Positions 1-10,909 of a stretch of 64,000 bases of DNA are shown here, piece after piece. Numbering within the stretch: position 1 is the first letter of the stretch; each line of letters begins with the position of its first letter. The translations under genes and the position numbers were made by a program. Under the pieces are notes generated by a model. It was not told the origin of the DNA and did no database searches. It saw only the letters and a list, made by a program, of their open reading frames with translations. Source of the stretch: Vitis vinifera (Eukaryota > Streptophyta > Magnoliopsida > Vitales > Vitaceae); NCBI RefSeq assembly GCF_030704535.1, contig NC_081815.1:7326501-7390500 (forward strand), given 5' to 3'.

Positions 1-977
1 TCCAATCATTGTTAGAACAGTTCTGATATTATTTTTAGATTTAAGAAGGCAAACAATACTTTATTATAGCAGGTTTAGAAATTATTATTTCTTTAGTTTC
101 AATATATTTTACAACATCTTTAGTTTGTCCATACTTTCTTGTTGCTAATTAATTTCCTTACTTGTAAATAAAGTTGTTGTCAGTGAAGATTGAGTCATCC
201 TCCCTTGATAAGACAGCATATAAACCACAGGCAGATAGAGTCAGTCCTAGCATATGAGATTTTCTAGGTCAAAACATTGTTATGATCAGATATCTTAACC
301 TTACAATCTAGATATTTTCCTACAGCATAACAGTTAAGTTACCAACTTTCCTAAAAGTTTAAACTATTAAGATATGGTCCCACCATGTATACGGCTAATA
401 CCCTCCATCATATGTGGTAGCACATGAAGCCTTGAACTTGAGACTTCTAGTTAATCATTGCTCTGATACCACATTAAGTTATCAAATTTCCTAAAAGTTT
501 AAACTATTACATGGGCTCATGATTTATACTAGGGTACCAATAACTATATTTGTTTGGGCCATTCTGACCTTAAACCTGATAAGCTTAAAAAGGTGTTTTG
601 ACCCTATAATCATTGTATTTCCTAGACTGCAGCTAACTATCATCTGCACATCATGCTTTTGAAGGGCCTCACATTCCTTATAGTGAAAAAGTGAGGACAC
701 CATTAGTCAAACTGTTACTGCTTTTGTCAATCAAACAATAGCAGTACACTTCCTCTGTGTGATGCAGGCTAAGGTTCTTAGCAGCAGTTGGCATTTCTAC
801 CTACTGCAGAAACATATACATTACTGTGCCTAACCAACTAATACAGGCTCTGTCCTCTCAGTTATGTGATTAACTATCTGTTGTCCACCCATTTAAGTAG
901 CATTGGCAGTGCAAAATTTTCTTGAAAAAACATTTGGATGAGCAAAACAAGGAGGGAGCAATTGGCAGAAAACTCAC
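1..977 (-). other. CBP60 intron 4 (partial)
   Basis: The 5' splice site is GTGAGT at 972-977 (minus strand), directly after exon 4. No further CBP60 exon is recognisable down to base 1. The stretch contains a TRIM-like relic (about 331-560); the remainder shows nothing I can identify. Confidence 0.75.
331..560 (-). mobile_element. TRIM-like LTR element relic with Met-tRNA primer site
   Basis: Two diverged direct repeats about 140 bp apart (334-368 and 474-508) share CCTAAAAGTTTAAACTATTA. Directly left of the second copy, at 460-471, is GCTCTGATACCA, the reverse complement of the standard initiator-Met tRNA primer-binding site TGGTATCAGAGC. This is the layout of a small non-autonomous LTR element on the minus strand: LTR (right), primer site, short interior, LTR (left). 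Outer boundaries and target-site duplication were not resolved, so the span is approximate. Confidence 0.5.
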
Positions 978-3900
978 ATTCTCCCCTATGATCTTTAACT
1001 GCAAAAGCCTCTGTTTTAGCCTCGCGAATATGAACATCCTCACAGTATCCGGGTGCAATTTTCACCCCAAGGCGAAACTTTCTGCTCCTTATCCAACTTG
1101 AATTGTCTGTAAAAGTAAGATCTCCCAGAGTTCCTATCCCTTCCTTGAGGGTCACCTGTAGATCCCCAGTCAGAAGCGGTCTTTTCCCCTCACGCTCCTT
1201 CACTTCATGACTTTCAAAATGCTCTTTGGTCCAATCATCATCAGATTCTTCATTGAAGTCACCTTCCAGCACCACAACATTCAGTTTGGCTGCTGATTCT
1301 GGTCCAGTTTGAACAACACTGCTAGTGTCCACATCAAGCAAAACGACAAGGATAGAAGCTCCTTGCTCCCCCTCAACCTTGCCACCAGTAAATAAGTGAG
1401 GTGGCATCCTTGTTTTGAAATGAAGTTGCAGATTCTTTCCTCCTGGGGCTTGTATTCTTGGTGGTGAAGACCTGTAATAGACAAAAAATGCAATTCATTA
1501 GTACATAGACGTGTTAAGAAGGTACAAAAACAAACCTAAGCACACTATAAAACTTCTATTACAGAGAATCATCAAAATCCTATTTGAAATCAGGCCTTCT
1601 GAACACAAATTACATGCAACTTACTTCCATTTAAACAAGAATATTGTGGAAGGGCTTTTTGTATAAGGGGCAGTTAGTTGTTCTCTCGTTGGTATGTGAT
1701 ACATTGAGTATGTTCTTTGTTATCTAGAATAAGTATCGTATCTCTTATACACTTATTGGAGCTTGAATAGTAGAAACAATCAAATGTTAATGATTTGAAT
1801 CCATGGAGATCTACCAAAACTAAACAAGGATGTAGCACACAAGGAAGTTGTAGTGTAGAGTAAGGATTTGGAAGATCGAGTATTGTGGACCAAGGATTGG
1901 AGAGAGTGGATGCTTATTTGTTCATTTAAGCAAAACTTCAATTTCTAATGGAAGTGCTTTAGGTAAGTTTTCAAGGGGAGTACATTAGGTAATTGGCTTG
2001 ATTGCAGTGCATTAGAGGAGTTGGGTGCACCGGTAAAGGCATGTGAGAAGAAGACATGTATAGTGGATGCATGTATCATAGAAAGATGGAGCCAAAATGG
2101 AAATTGTTAGAAAATATCTCATATTTCTTTTTGGTACATATTCCTTTCTATAAAAAATATTGTATAAAATATTTCATATGTGAAAGGAAAGGAGTTAGAA
2201 TTTTCTCTACTAATGTTCTAGGTTACAAAAAGAAAAAGTTGTGAGATTGAGATGAGCTTTTAAAGAGTATACAAATAGGTAGAGATGTGACAAAGAATAG
2301 GAGACACCCGGTAGAATAAGGCTTGAGGTTCAGAGTGTAGACACTAAAGGCGGGAAACCATGGTATTATTTTGGGGTTTGAGGATTATCTTTGTTTTCTC
2401 TTCCCTTTGTAAGTTCTCTTTAGTATAGTGTATTGGTTCTCTCTCATCCGTGGAGGTAAGCGTGGTTAGCCAAACCACTTAAAAACTAAGGTTTCTTTGT
2501 GTATAAATCACTTGTTAAACTAATACAGCACATTAAGATCATGTTTGTTGAGGTAGTTTTCTATTTTTGTTTTCAAAGAAAATAAAAATTGGGTCAAAAT
2601 AACATTTTTTATTAGTGTTTTTCCATTTAGCTCTTTCTAGAAAACTGATCTCAAAAAATGAATCAAGTGCAAACAACAATTTATTGTTTTCAAAATTTTC
2701 TTAAAAAAAAAAAAGTGAATTGCTTTCTAAAAAGTTGAAAACAAATAAAGTAAATAAAATCACATAGAATACCTTATAAGACCTATAATACAAAAGGAAT
2801 ATTAATATTAGTATATTACATATACAAAAGAAATATTAATATGAATACAACATTATCTTATATATATATATATATATATATTGAAATTAAATATTATATA
2901 TGGTATAAGTATTTTGTTCATTTATAAAAAAATATGGATTACTATCAGTGGATATATTTTCACATTCAAATAATTTAGTTGATTAATTATAGGTTTATAA
3001 GAATAATTTATTAAACCATGTTAAAATAAAAATCTAATAAAGAAAAGAAAAAGAAGAAATAATGAAATGAAATGCAATATAATAATAAGACCATATACGT
3101 TATACATATAACATCACAATAATAATATTTTCCATTATAATAATATATCTCATGACATCATATGTGTATTCTGTAAAATTTTAATTACATTTCTTTTTAC
3201 CATTTTTTACATTAATGAAAACTTAAAACCAAACAAGATTTTACAAATTTCATTTTCTAAAAGTAGTTTTCACTTTTCTCAACCAAACGCATTTTCAAGA
3301 AAAGAAAAAATAGAAAACAAAAACTGTTTTCATAAAATGAAAACTAGAAAGCATTTTCCAAACCAAACGCAACCAAAACCTTTCATTGGCACAACCTGTT
3401 TGAATAAAGTCAGTTACCAAATACCAGGGAAGCCTATAATAGAACAAATAAAACTGCATTGGTCCTACATTTCATCTAGTTTTGCAGTTGCTACACTTCA
3501 CTTTTCCATCCATGATTCCACTAGCATTACATCAAAGACACATGCCCCCCGCCCCACAACCACGTAAACATTCTGAAATGGGTGGGGGGGGCGCAACCTG
3601 TTACTTTTTAATTTATTATCCACTGTGAACTTGGCAACTTATTTTTTGGCGGATCAGGGTACTCCCTAGTTTCTGAAGAAGAAGAAGGCAAGTTAGTCTT
3701 CAAGAAATTCTACACGTCAATAAAATAGGGCATATTGTACCATAAAAGTTGGACACATTGCATACAGAACTTGCCTTCAAGGAAGCTCTACATGTCGATC
3801 TAGAAGGATATATCATACCATAAAAGTAGGAATATATTGCATATGGAAAAATGGCATTGCCAGGCATCATCTTAAGTTTGCCAAGCACAGTTAGAACCGA

Positions 3901-6900
3901 ACTTTGTCACCTATTATGCCAACACCTAGGTTCCTTGTTATATTTAATATATGGGCTTTCTTTCGAGGCTTGCCTCATGGAAAGGATACCATGAAAAAGA
4001 CTAAATAACACCTAACAGAAACCAGGTTTTTAGGAAATCAAATTTAAGTCCCATTGAACTCATCCATTAATCATAACATTCTTGTTTCCCCATACTTCTT
4101 TGACATTTATTTTATGGAACAGTCTAATGTTTCTTCCATCTTATTTCTCTTCCTATTAAAGAACTGAATCCCCAATCCATTCCCAACAAAAGAATGACAA
4201 AGTTTAAGTTAAAACCAAAAAAACAAAAACAAAACAAAACAAAATTAGAGGATATATAGTGCTTAGTTAGCATACTGAATTTATATGCCCAGTTCAGATT
4301 TGGAACCCATTGTAACACAAATTTATTTTGTCCCTGAAGTGTCACTTCCACCAGCCATTCAACATTCTCTTTTTATGTTCACAGCATTCCTCTCTAAAAG
4401 GATTTTCTCAAGCAGCATGTCTAAGATCTTGCTTTACAACCATAATAGGCCTTACAGTTACATATTCCATGTCTTACAACAATCCGAGCATAATGATAAT
4501 ACATGATATTTTTCACAAGTTTCATTATCTTGCCTCCAATTTTTCCTTCACTTTACCCTCTAATCAACTTAATTTACATCACAACAACAAAGAGCAAAAT
4601 GCAAAAATATTTTTATATCACTTGAATTGTTTATTAGCATGAAAAAGATCCATAAACAAACAAAACAGAGATGTTGATTGTTAGCTTCTACCCATAAATG
4701 TAGAAACAAACCTTCCAACAAGTTTAGCATGACCTAATCTTGTCAAAGCGCGCTCCACCTCTTCACTGACCTGTTTTGTTCATGAAAAGTACCATATTAA
4801 CCAATTTACAAGATTCCCTAGTTAAATACAATAAAGAAACATATTCATGTACAAGATACAAGCCAAAAAGATATAATTAAGATAATAAATCACTTTTAAT
4901 TCATTTTTAAACACTGAAACAAGATCAGAATTGCCTCATGCAAACAAATGGGAATTAGACAAAACTTTGGAACCATGACTATGAAGTTGACTGAGCAACA
5001 GTGAAGGCAGGCTAGGCAGAATGAAATAGATGGTGCTTAAAAAAAATGATGTATCCATAAGCAGGATTTACTGACCTCCTGATGTGCAAATAGTATTTTA
5101 TAGCGTCCAAGATATTCTAACAGTCACCAAGAACTAGTAAGTTTTTAATGCTGTTAAGTGTGAAAATGATTCAAATAATGAAAGAGAAATGAAGAGCCAC
5201 AACTTCTATGGAAGTTCATTGTATACTATTGAGGTTTTTTTTTGTTCACGCTGCTGGCACTCAAACCTGGAACCTTTCAACCTTACCACTTGAGCCAGGC
5301 CTCAAGGGCACACTATTGAAGCTTTACAGTTTTGAATGAAATTATGTATTGGTAAGCAACTTCACTATAAATTTTTAAAAGAATAAAGATGAATTATATG
5401 CCAGAAGTAATGCATATTGCGCACATTCATGATCCATGAACAAGGATTGAAAAGAAATCAAAAACTCATTCTAGATGATTAGGTGGCAGTAAGTTTTTGT
5501 TGATGAGCAACTCTGATTGATACATAAAGCAAGAAATCAAGCTACATGAATTCATGCCATTGACAATTGAAGCAACAAGAACAATTACAATGCAAGAAAA
5601 GACTCATACATTAAAAGGATTCACATCATCCTTGTCTCACATCAATTCAATATGAAATTTTAAGACCTGTTTCTTTTTCTTAGCATCTGTGTGTGAGTGT
5701 GTGATGAGGTCCAAAAGGTGACTTCATGCATGAACCAGATAAATGATAGAAGTGTCAAGAATACCCAGATTTTCCCCCTCATACTAGATTTATTCCTGGG
5801 GATGGACCTGGAGTTCGTTACTGAGAAAGTCTACCAGTATTCCATCACCTTTTTAGACATGTCAAAGAGGAGCCCATGTGGTGGAGTATTAGTTATCACC
5901 AAATGGGATACACTCTTAGAACCTCAGGTTCATTAGAAACCTCAACACACATGACATTGACAACCTTACTGCTCTACTTTTCTTCTATCATATTTTCTGT
6001 CAATTCCACTCCTGATGATGGATGTTGCAGTTCAGAAAGCAAAGGTTCTTACCCTTTTAAGTCCAATCCTTTCTTTCTTGGACTTCATGATCGGTTTTCT
6101 TCAAATCCAGTAAGTTGATTTGAAATGCCAAGGCCCCTAATAAAGTAAAAGCTTTCTTTTGGTTGGTAGCTCGTAGAAAGGTTCAATACAAATAACATGA
6201 TTTATGTTAGAGGGCCCAATAAAACTCCCTCTCTTGATTGATTTGTCATGTTTATTGTGAGCAGGTGACTACTGATCATTTATTTATTTAGCATGATTAC
6301 TTACAACTTGTAGCAGGACATGTTTTCCTTCGTGTGGCTTGGGCAGATCTAAGGGAATACTATCTTTGATGGAAATTTTCTTTCGGAGGTTTGAGAAGGG
6401 AAAGGGAAATTCCATGGTCCTGCACAGTCCTTGCCATGATGCAGGTAATTTGGCTTGAAAGGAACTGCAGGATCTTTGAGGAGAAGATATCATTCATTAA
6501 GAGTTTATGAGATAGAATGTACTTCTTGGCTTTTCTCTGGATGTCAGTTCTCAAAGACCTTGAAGGAGTTCCTTTGAACTTTAATTTTGCAAATTAGCAA
6601 GTGGTGTATTCCTCAAAAGTGAACCAATCAGATTGCCCAAAAGAGGAGTTCTCCTCAGGGAAAGATGAAAGATAATTTTCAATGGATACCCTTAGGTACC
6701 ACAGCCACAATGAAAGGTGAAAGATAACTTCAGTAGATACTCTTAGGTACCCCTGGGGTCATCTAGGCATTGGTGAGATATAGTAGAGGTAAACTTTGTT
6801 TGCTTTCTGAAAGCATGCTGATGATGGGTTTGCCGTTTGAGGAAGAAATACAGGATTTGCAATGGGTTTGGTAAGAAGTCAGAGCTAGAGGTGATTATGA

Positions 6901-9104
6901 GGCTCATGGTAGATGGAGATACTGCTACAGCTACAGGGTGAGCCAGGGGAAGATTGAAGACACAGGGGTTACCTTATGGGGGAGCAGGTACATCATTAAG
7001 ATGTTTGGAGTGAACCTTGGGTGGATATAAAGAGAGAAATCGGGATTTGGAATTCCCTACCTAGAGGATTGCAACCTCAAGCGGCCTTTTGTGAGCGCAT
7101 ATTTTTAATTGGCCTTCTATTGTAAGTTGATTTGTATCTGTGGTGAACTATTATAATGTTGACATAGTGCTTGGCTCCAGATGGAAAATTTTCTCGCACT
7201 TTTTGTCCCTTTTTTTTTTTTCATTGTTCTGATAAAATTTTCAGTCTCTTAAGAAGAAAACAATAGTGATTACACTGATGCAATTTAACAATGTGGTCAC
7301 AGTTCCACTCTACCAACAAACCACATAAAAAACAGTCTGAAATAACTTGTCACTGAAAGTAATACAATGACCAACAAGCAATAATAACTATACAACTCAC
7401 AATTCTGCGGAAAAGAGGCTCCAAAGAAGAGCAAAGTCGTTGCAAACTATCCACCTTCAAAGCTTCCACAATTACACTGCAGGAAGTGAACAAAAGTTAC
7501 ATTTCAAACTAGCCCACAGTTTTAACCATAAATAGAAGCCATAAGAACATATGAAAAATTTTGAAGTTTGGCTCCCAGTCAAATTATGGTCATACAGAAC
7601 ACTTGGTTTCCACACCACTAAAAGACTAATATCTCATGTTTACAAGTTACCAATCTTCATTTAGTTTTCTCCTTGGCAATATCCATACTATTCCATCACT
7701 CATACTGTCATACATATCTTTTTATACGTAAAACCCTTATGAGCAGCACATTCAATAAATTTCCTGATGTTCCATGCCAAGCAATTCAATATCCATTATG
7801 CATCTAGAATACACTGCTCACTGAACTATAAAGTCATTCAGCTTACTACTGTCCACCAGAAAATTTGATGTGGCAAATCATGATAAGCCAGTATCCTCCC
7901 CTTTGTAAAAAAAATTAATAAAAAAAATAACAATAAAAATAGCAACAAGAACAATAGCATTTAAAACAAGTGTTTTTTTTTTTTTTTTTGATAGATAAAC
8001 AACGATATATAAAAAGGGATAGCATTTAAAACAAGTTAATACTAGCTATGAAGGATTTTGCCCTGTTGGCATTACCTCCATCAGTGGAAAGTTCATGGAT
8101 CATACTACAGTGAACCAGATCAGACAACTAACCAGTCTCAGAACAACCAAAACAATGGAACTATGAGGGAGGATGTTGGATTCATTAGCTTAATGAACAT
8201 GCATTACCAGAAATATGTTTATGCTGCCACCAATATTTACCCAAATACTCTGGTCTTCAATTTAGAAATGAAAAGCATGGATTCAAAGTCGTTCATCCTT
8301 ATGTGATAACCATGTTCAACAACGCAGTCCTATGTTTTTTTCTTTTTCTTTTCCCTTTACTATACATAAAATTTTATTCCTGCCTGTCTGCTTAATTATC
8401 ACATTGATCACACAAAGAAACTCAAAAGTGTTATTTGCAACAATTATCAGTTGCCAATTTGTTTACGATATCATATCCAGAAATGTTTCCCTCAGAACTT
8501 CCGATTCCCACTTCAGCATGATGCTTATAAACCAAATGGAATTGTTTCCCAGTTCCACCACACCTAATCAAAGCCTCAAGAAATCTCACTCTCCTTTTTG
8601 TCCACTACAGACCCACAAGTAAATGCGGCACTAGCATCAAGTTGGCAAGATCTGCTGGATATAGTGTAGGACATGAGATTAATGGGGCAACAAAAACCCC
8701 ACAGCATGGTTTATCATCAATTCACCCAGTACTAGTAACTGATTCATATCAGCTCCACTGGAACCCACTTGAGATCCTGAATGTCCATTCTCCCAATTTT
8801 CTCAAAGTCATCGTAGGCTATTGAAGATGACCAAGTCCATGAAACAAAAACACGGAAACGCTCACAAAGAACGAATAATCAGAAATCACATAATGATTAA
8901 TAATATGAAAGCCAAATCAAATTCAAACACTCATCAACAAGAGCGATAAAATTCATCAAAGGAAACGACATGTGCAAAAATAATGAAATAAAACCTCGCT
9001 AAAGCGGGCAGCTTGGGCTTTTTTGATCCGGGCAGGTCATCTTGATCCTCCACGCTCTGTTCATAGCCCCTTTTATCCACCCTCCTGCTCCTTGAACCTT
9101 CCAT
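978..9104 (-). CDS. Calmodulin-binding protein 60 (CBP60 family), N-terminal part, gene continues beyond the left edge
   Basis: Plant-specific CBP60 proteins are nuclear calmodulin-binding transcription regulators; several act in salicylate and immune control. Coding exons on the minus strand: 8995-9104, 7401-7476, 4712-4770 and 978-1471, all with GT..AG borders and matching phases (739 coding bases, ending in phase 1). The start is the first ATG (9102-9104); the frame upstream of it has only a TTG. The protein opens with a basic region (residues about 5-32, KKPK near 28-31), then [20 protein letters not shown] and [20 protein letters not shown], the hallmark N-terminus of the family. Exon 4 begins the conserved core domain ([20 protein letters not shown] through AVKDHRGE). 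The next family residues (LYKKHYPP-like) and the rest, including the C-terminal half, lie left of base 1; I could not find that exon in 1-977. About 246 residues are visible. Introns are long (3240, 2630 and 1518 bases). Family assignment is firm; which CBP60 paralogue (CBP60a-like is my guess) is not settled. Confidence 0.9.
1472..4711 (-). other. CBP60 intron 3
   Basis: Between exons 3 and 4, with clear GT (4710-4711) and AG (1472-1473) borders on the minus strand. It holds AT-rich repeat-like DNA (about 2530-3375, described separately). No other coding feature is seen. Confidence 0.8.
2530..3375. repeat. AT-rich MITE-like block (boundaries unresolved)
   Basis: A very AT-rich block with an (AT)n run near 2860-2880. 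Its right end (about 3225-3375) reads ACAAGATTTTACAAATTTC..., TTTTCACTTTTCTCAACC... and CCAAACCAAACGCAACC, and resembles the block at about 47665-47800. The left end starts with TGTTTGTTGAGG, loosely the reverse complement of CTCAACCAAAC near the right end. No target-site duplication was found, so the element class is open. Confidence 0.35.
5234..5311 (-). mobile_element. Short tRNA-derived SINE with target-site duplication
   Basis: On the minus strand this stretch reads as a tRNA-like head with an A box (TGGCTCAAGTGG), a B-box-like segment (GGTTTGAGTGCC) and an A-rich tail (poly-T at 5234-5243 on the plus strand). It is flanked by ACTATTGAGG (5225-5234) and ACTATTGAAG (5312-5321), a target-site duplication with one mismatch. 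The element is short (about 78 bp), so it is probably a minimal or truncated copy. Confidence 0.65.
6410..6600 (+). pseudogene. Possible LINE reverse-transcriptase zinc-finger (zf-RVT) tail remnant
   Basis: One plus-strand frame reads ...[20 protein letters not shown]..., which resembles the end of plant non-LTR polyproteins (W-x-ERN-x-R-x-F). Stops and likely frameshifts interrupt it. No poly-A tail or target-site duplication was found. This is a weak similarity judged by eye. Confidence 0.3.
7477..8994 (-). other. CBP60 intron 1
   Basis: GT at 8993-8994 and AG at 7477-7478 on the minus strand, splitting a Ser codon (AG|T). It contains a 5'-truncated LINE tail at 7972-8018. The remaining sequence, including open stretches on the plus strand around 8058-8620, shows no recognisable protein. 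Confidence 0.8.
7972..8018 (-). mobile_element. Extremely 5'-truncated LINE tail with long target-site duplication
   Basis: The plus strand reads G, a run of 17 T, then GATAGATAAACAACGATATA; reversed, this is a LINE-like 3' end followed by poly-A. It is flanked by perfect 18-bp copies of ATAGCATTTAAAACAAGT at 7954-7971 and 8019-8036. That is the signature of target-primed reverse transcription. Only about 30 bp of element body is present, so the family cannot be named firmly. Confidence 0.7.
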
Positions 9105-10909
9105 CTTTGCAAATTTTACCAACCCCACTAGCACTTTCAGTCCTGTTTCCAAATTCAGAAACCCACTACTGGTCTACCGATCCAAATATATCCTTGCAAG
9201 TTTCATCGAAGAATGCATCAACTAAAGCACGAAGACTTCGGAATTCTACCTCAGATTTTGATAACAGAAGACTAATAAAAAAAAAGCAAGACACAAACAA
9301 AATAAACTGTTTGAAGGAGTCTTTTCTCAAGTGAGAAAGCAAAGGAAATAGGAAAGAAAAATCTGATGGGTGGGATCTGAATGTATTGTTTTTTGGGTTT
9401 GTGATATTAAAATAATGTAATAATTCAAAGACCACAGCTGGATTGAGCGAAATAGAGAGCGAGTGCATGAACATTGAAACCGCGTTTTGTGGGTCATCTT
9501 GGGTGTGCAGATTGAATTTGACTAATTTGATAAAGTCAATGGAGGTCAGTTTGTTCGCAATTGACCCCACTTGGATACCTTAATTGGAACGCTGATTTAC
9601 AACCGACGACTTGTTTTCTTCCTGTTTGGACGGTGGGAAAATTGAAGTGCACCACATTCACTTTGCGATTTAAGGCCACATTTCATGTTTGAAATGCTAG
9701 AATAGAGAATGCAAATAGGCAATGAATTATTTTCTTATTTATTAATATACGTTCATATTATCCTTTTAAAAATTAAAAAAAAAAATTGCAAATCCAATCT
9801 CATGCTCAAAAGGATTTCCTTTTGATTCCTCTTTTTAGATTATTTCAATTCATCCATGATTCATCCCATTTTTATATTCATTTTTTTTTTATAACTGAGA
9901 AACATTTTATAGTCGAGTCTTTATAACTCTTCGTATGTACCCAAACCTTGAGATACAGATCACTTTACAACAACCAACACTGGGTATTTTAATTTACGAT
10001 CATACCGATATAAAGATAAAGTTTGGTAAGAAAAATGCTACTTTATGTTAAGTTTGATTATACAATCATATTTTGGGAAGGTACAATGATTAAAAAACAA
10101 TTGTTTTTTAAATGGACATAGATACAAGTTTGGCAAATCCCACCCAATCGCAATCAAGCTTCAACTAAATGGATTTTTGACTCTCTAGTTTGCAAAGAGC
10201 TGTGGCTTGTTAGTATCCCAGCTTTGTCATTTGAATGCTTTACAAATCTTAGACTTATCCAAATAATTTCATGCTTAGTCATTTGAATATTTTAAAAATT
10301 CGAAACAGTACAAAATCTGACACTGTCCCAGAAAAATGGCGAAAGATGGGTCATTATTTGAATAACCACTCAACCATAAGCAGACATTGCCCATGTGGAC
10401 TGTCCTATGATTAAGGGAGAGTGACATATTATATTCTGTTTAAGAGGCTGTGCCCATCCCCCACAGCATGCATACCACGTGCATTCTTCTGTCAAAACCA
10501 CCACCTAGTAACACAGTCTGTTGAGTCTCCAACTTTGAAGGCCAGCCTGATGCAATCAGATAGATATATTATTTTCCAAAACAAACAGGCCATAAGAGTA
10601 ACAAGGCCTGTGGCCTTGTGCCCTAGTCAGTTGAGAAATGCATTACAACAACTCATATAGTGGTAAGATAGCTGATGGGTACAAAACATGTGGTTTACGA
10701 GTGGTGAATACATGCCATCAGATGGCACAAAAAAGAATATGCAAGTAAAATGTGCATGGGTTTGTGTGTGTGAGAGAGGGAGAGGGAGACTGTTTCAGCT
10801 TTTAATAAGAAGACTCAAAGCAGATTTTGCTTTCTTGATCATATAAATATCATGGCTAGAATAATTAACAAGTTGGACTGAAGAACAATTAACTAACTAA
10901 TGTGAATGT
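9105..10909. other. Intergenic region between CBP60 and DUF1068 genes (CBP60 promoter side)
   Basis: Holds the 5' flank of CBP60 and the 3' flank of the DUF1068 gene, both on the minus strand. Features seen are a W-box cluster at 9518-9566 and a single CACGTG at 10476-10481. No coding sequence is recognised. Confidence 0.6.
9518..9566. promoter_or_regulatory. Cluster of three W-box motifs upstream of CBP60
   Basis: TTGACT at 9518-9523 (plus), AGTCAA at 9534-9539 (TTGACT on minus) and TTGACC at 9561-9566 (plus) fall within 49 bp, about 410-460 bp upstream of the CBP60 start codon. TTGACY is the WRKY-binding core. The motifs are short, so chance occurrence cannot be excluded. Confidence 0.35.

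Larger units (their letters stand above)
4771..7400 (-). other. CBP60 intron 2
   Basis: GTGAGT follows exon 2 at 7400 and AG precedes exon 3 at 4771-4772 (minus strand). It contains a SINE insertion (5234-5311) and a possible LINE remnant (about 6410-6600). Near 6667-6700 and 6718-6752 there is a local direct repeat sharing ACTCTTAGGTACC-like ends. The rest shows nothing I recognise. Confidence 0.8.

Noticed and set aside
5697..6118. Plus-strand open frames around 5700-6118
   Set aside because: No recognised domain, and they lie in a CBP60 intron; at best part of an old LINE remnant.
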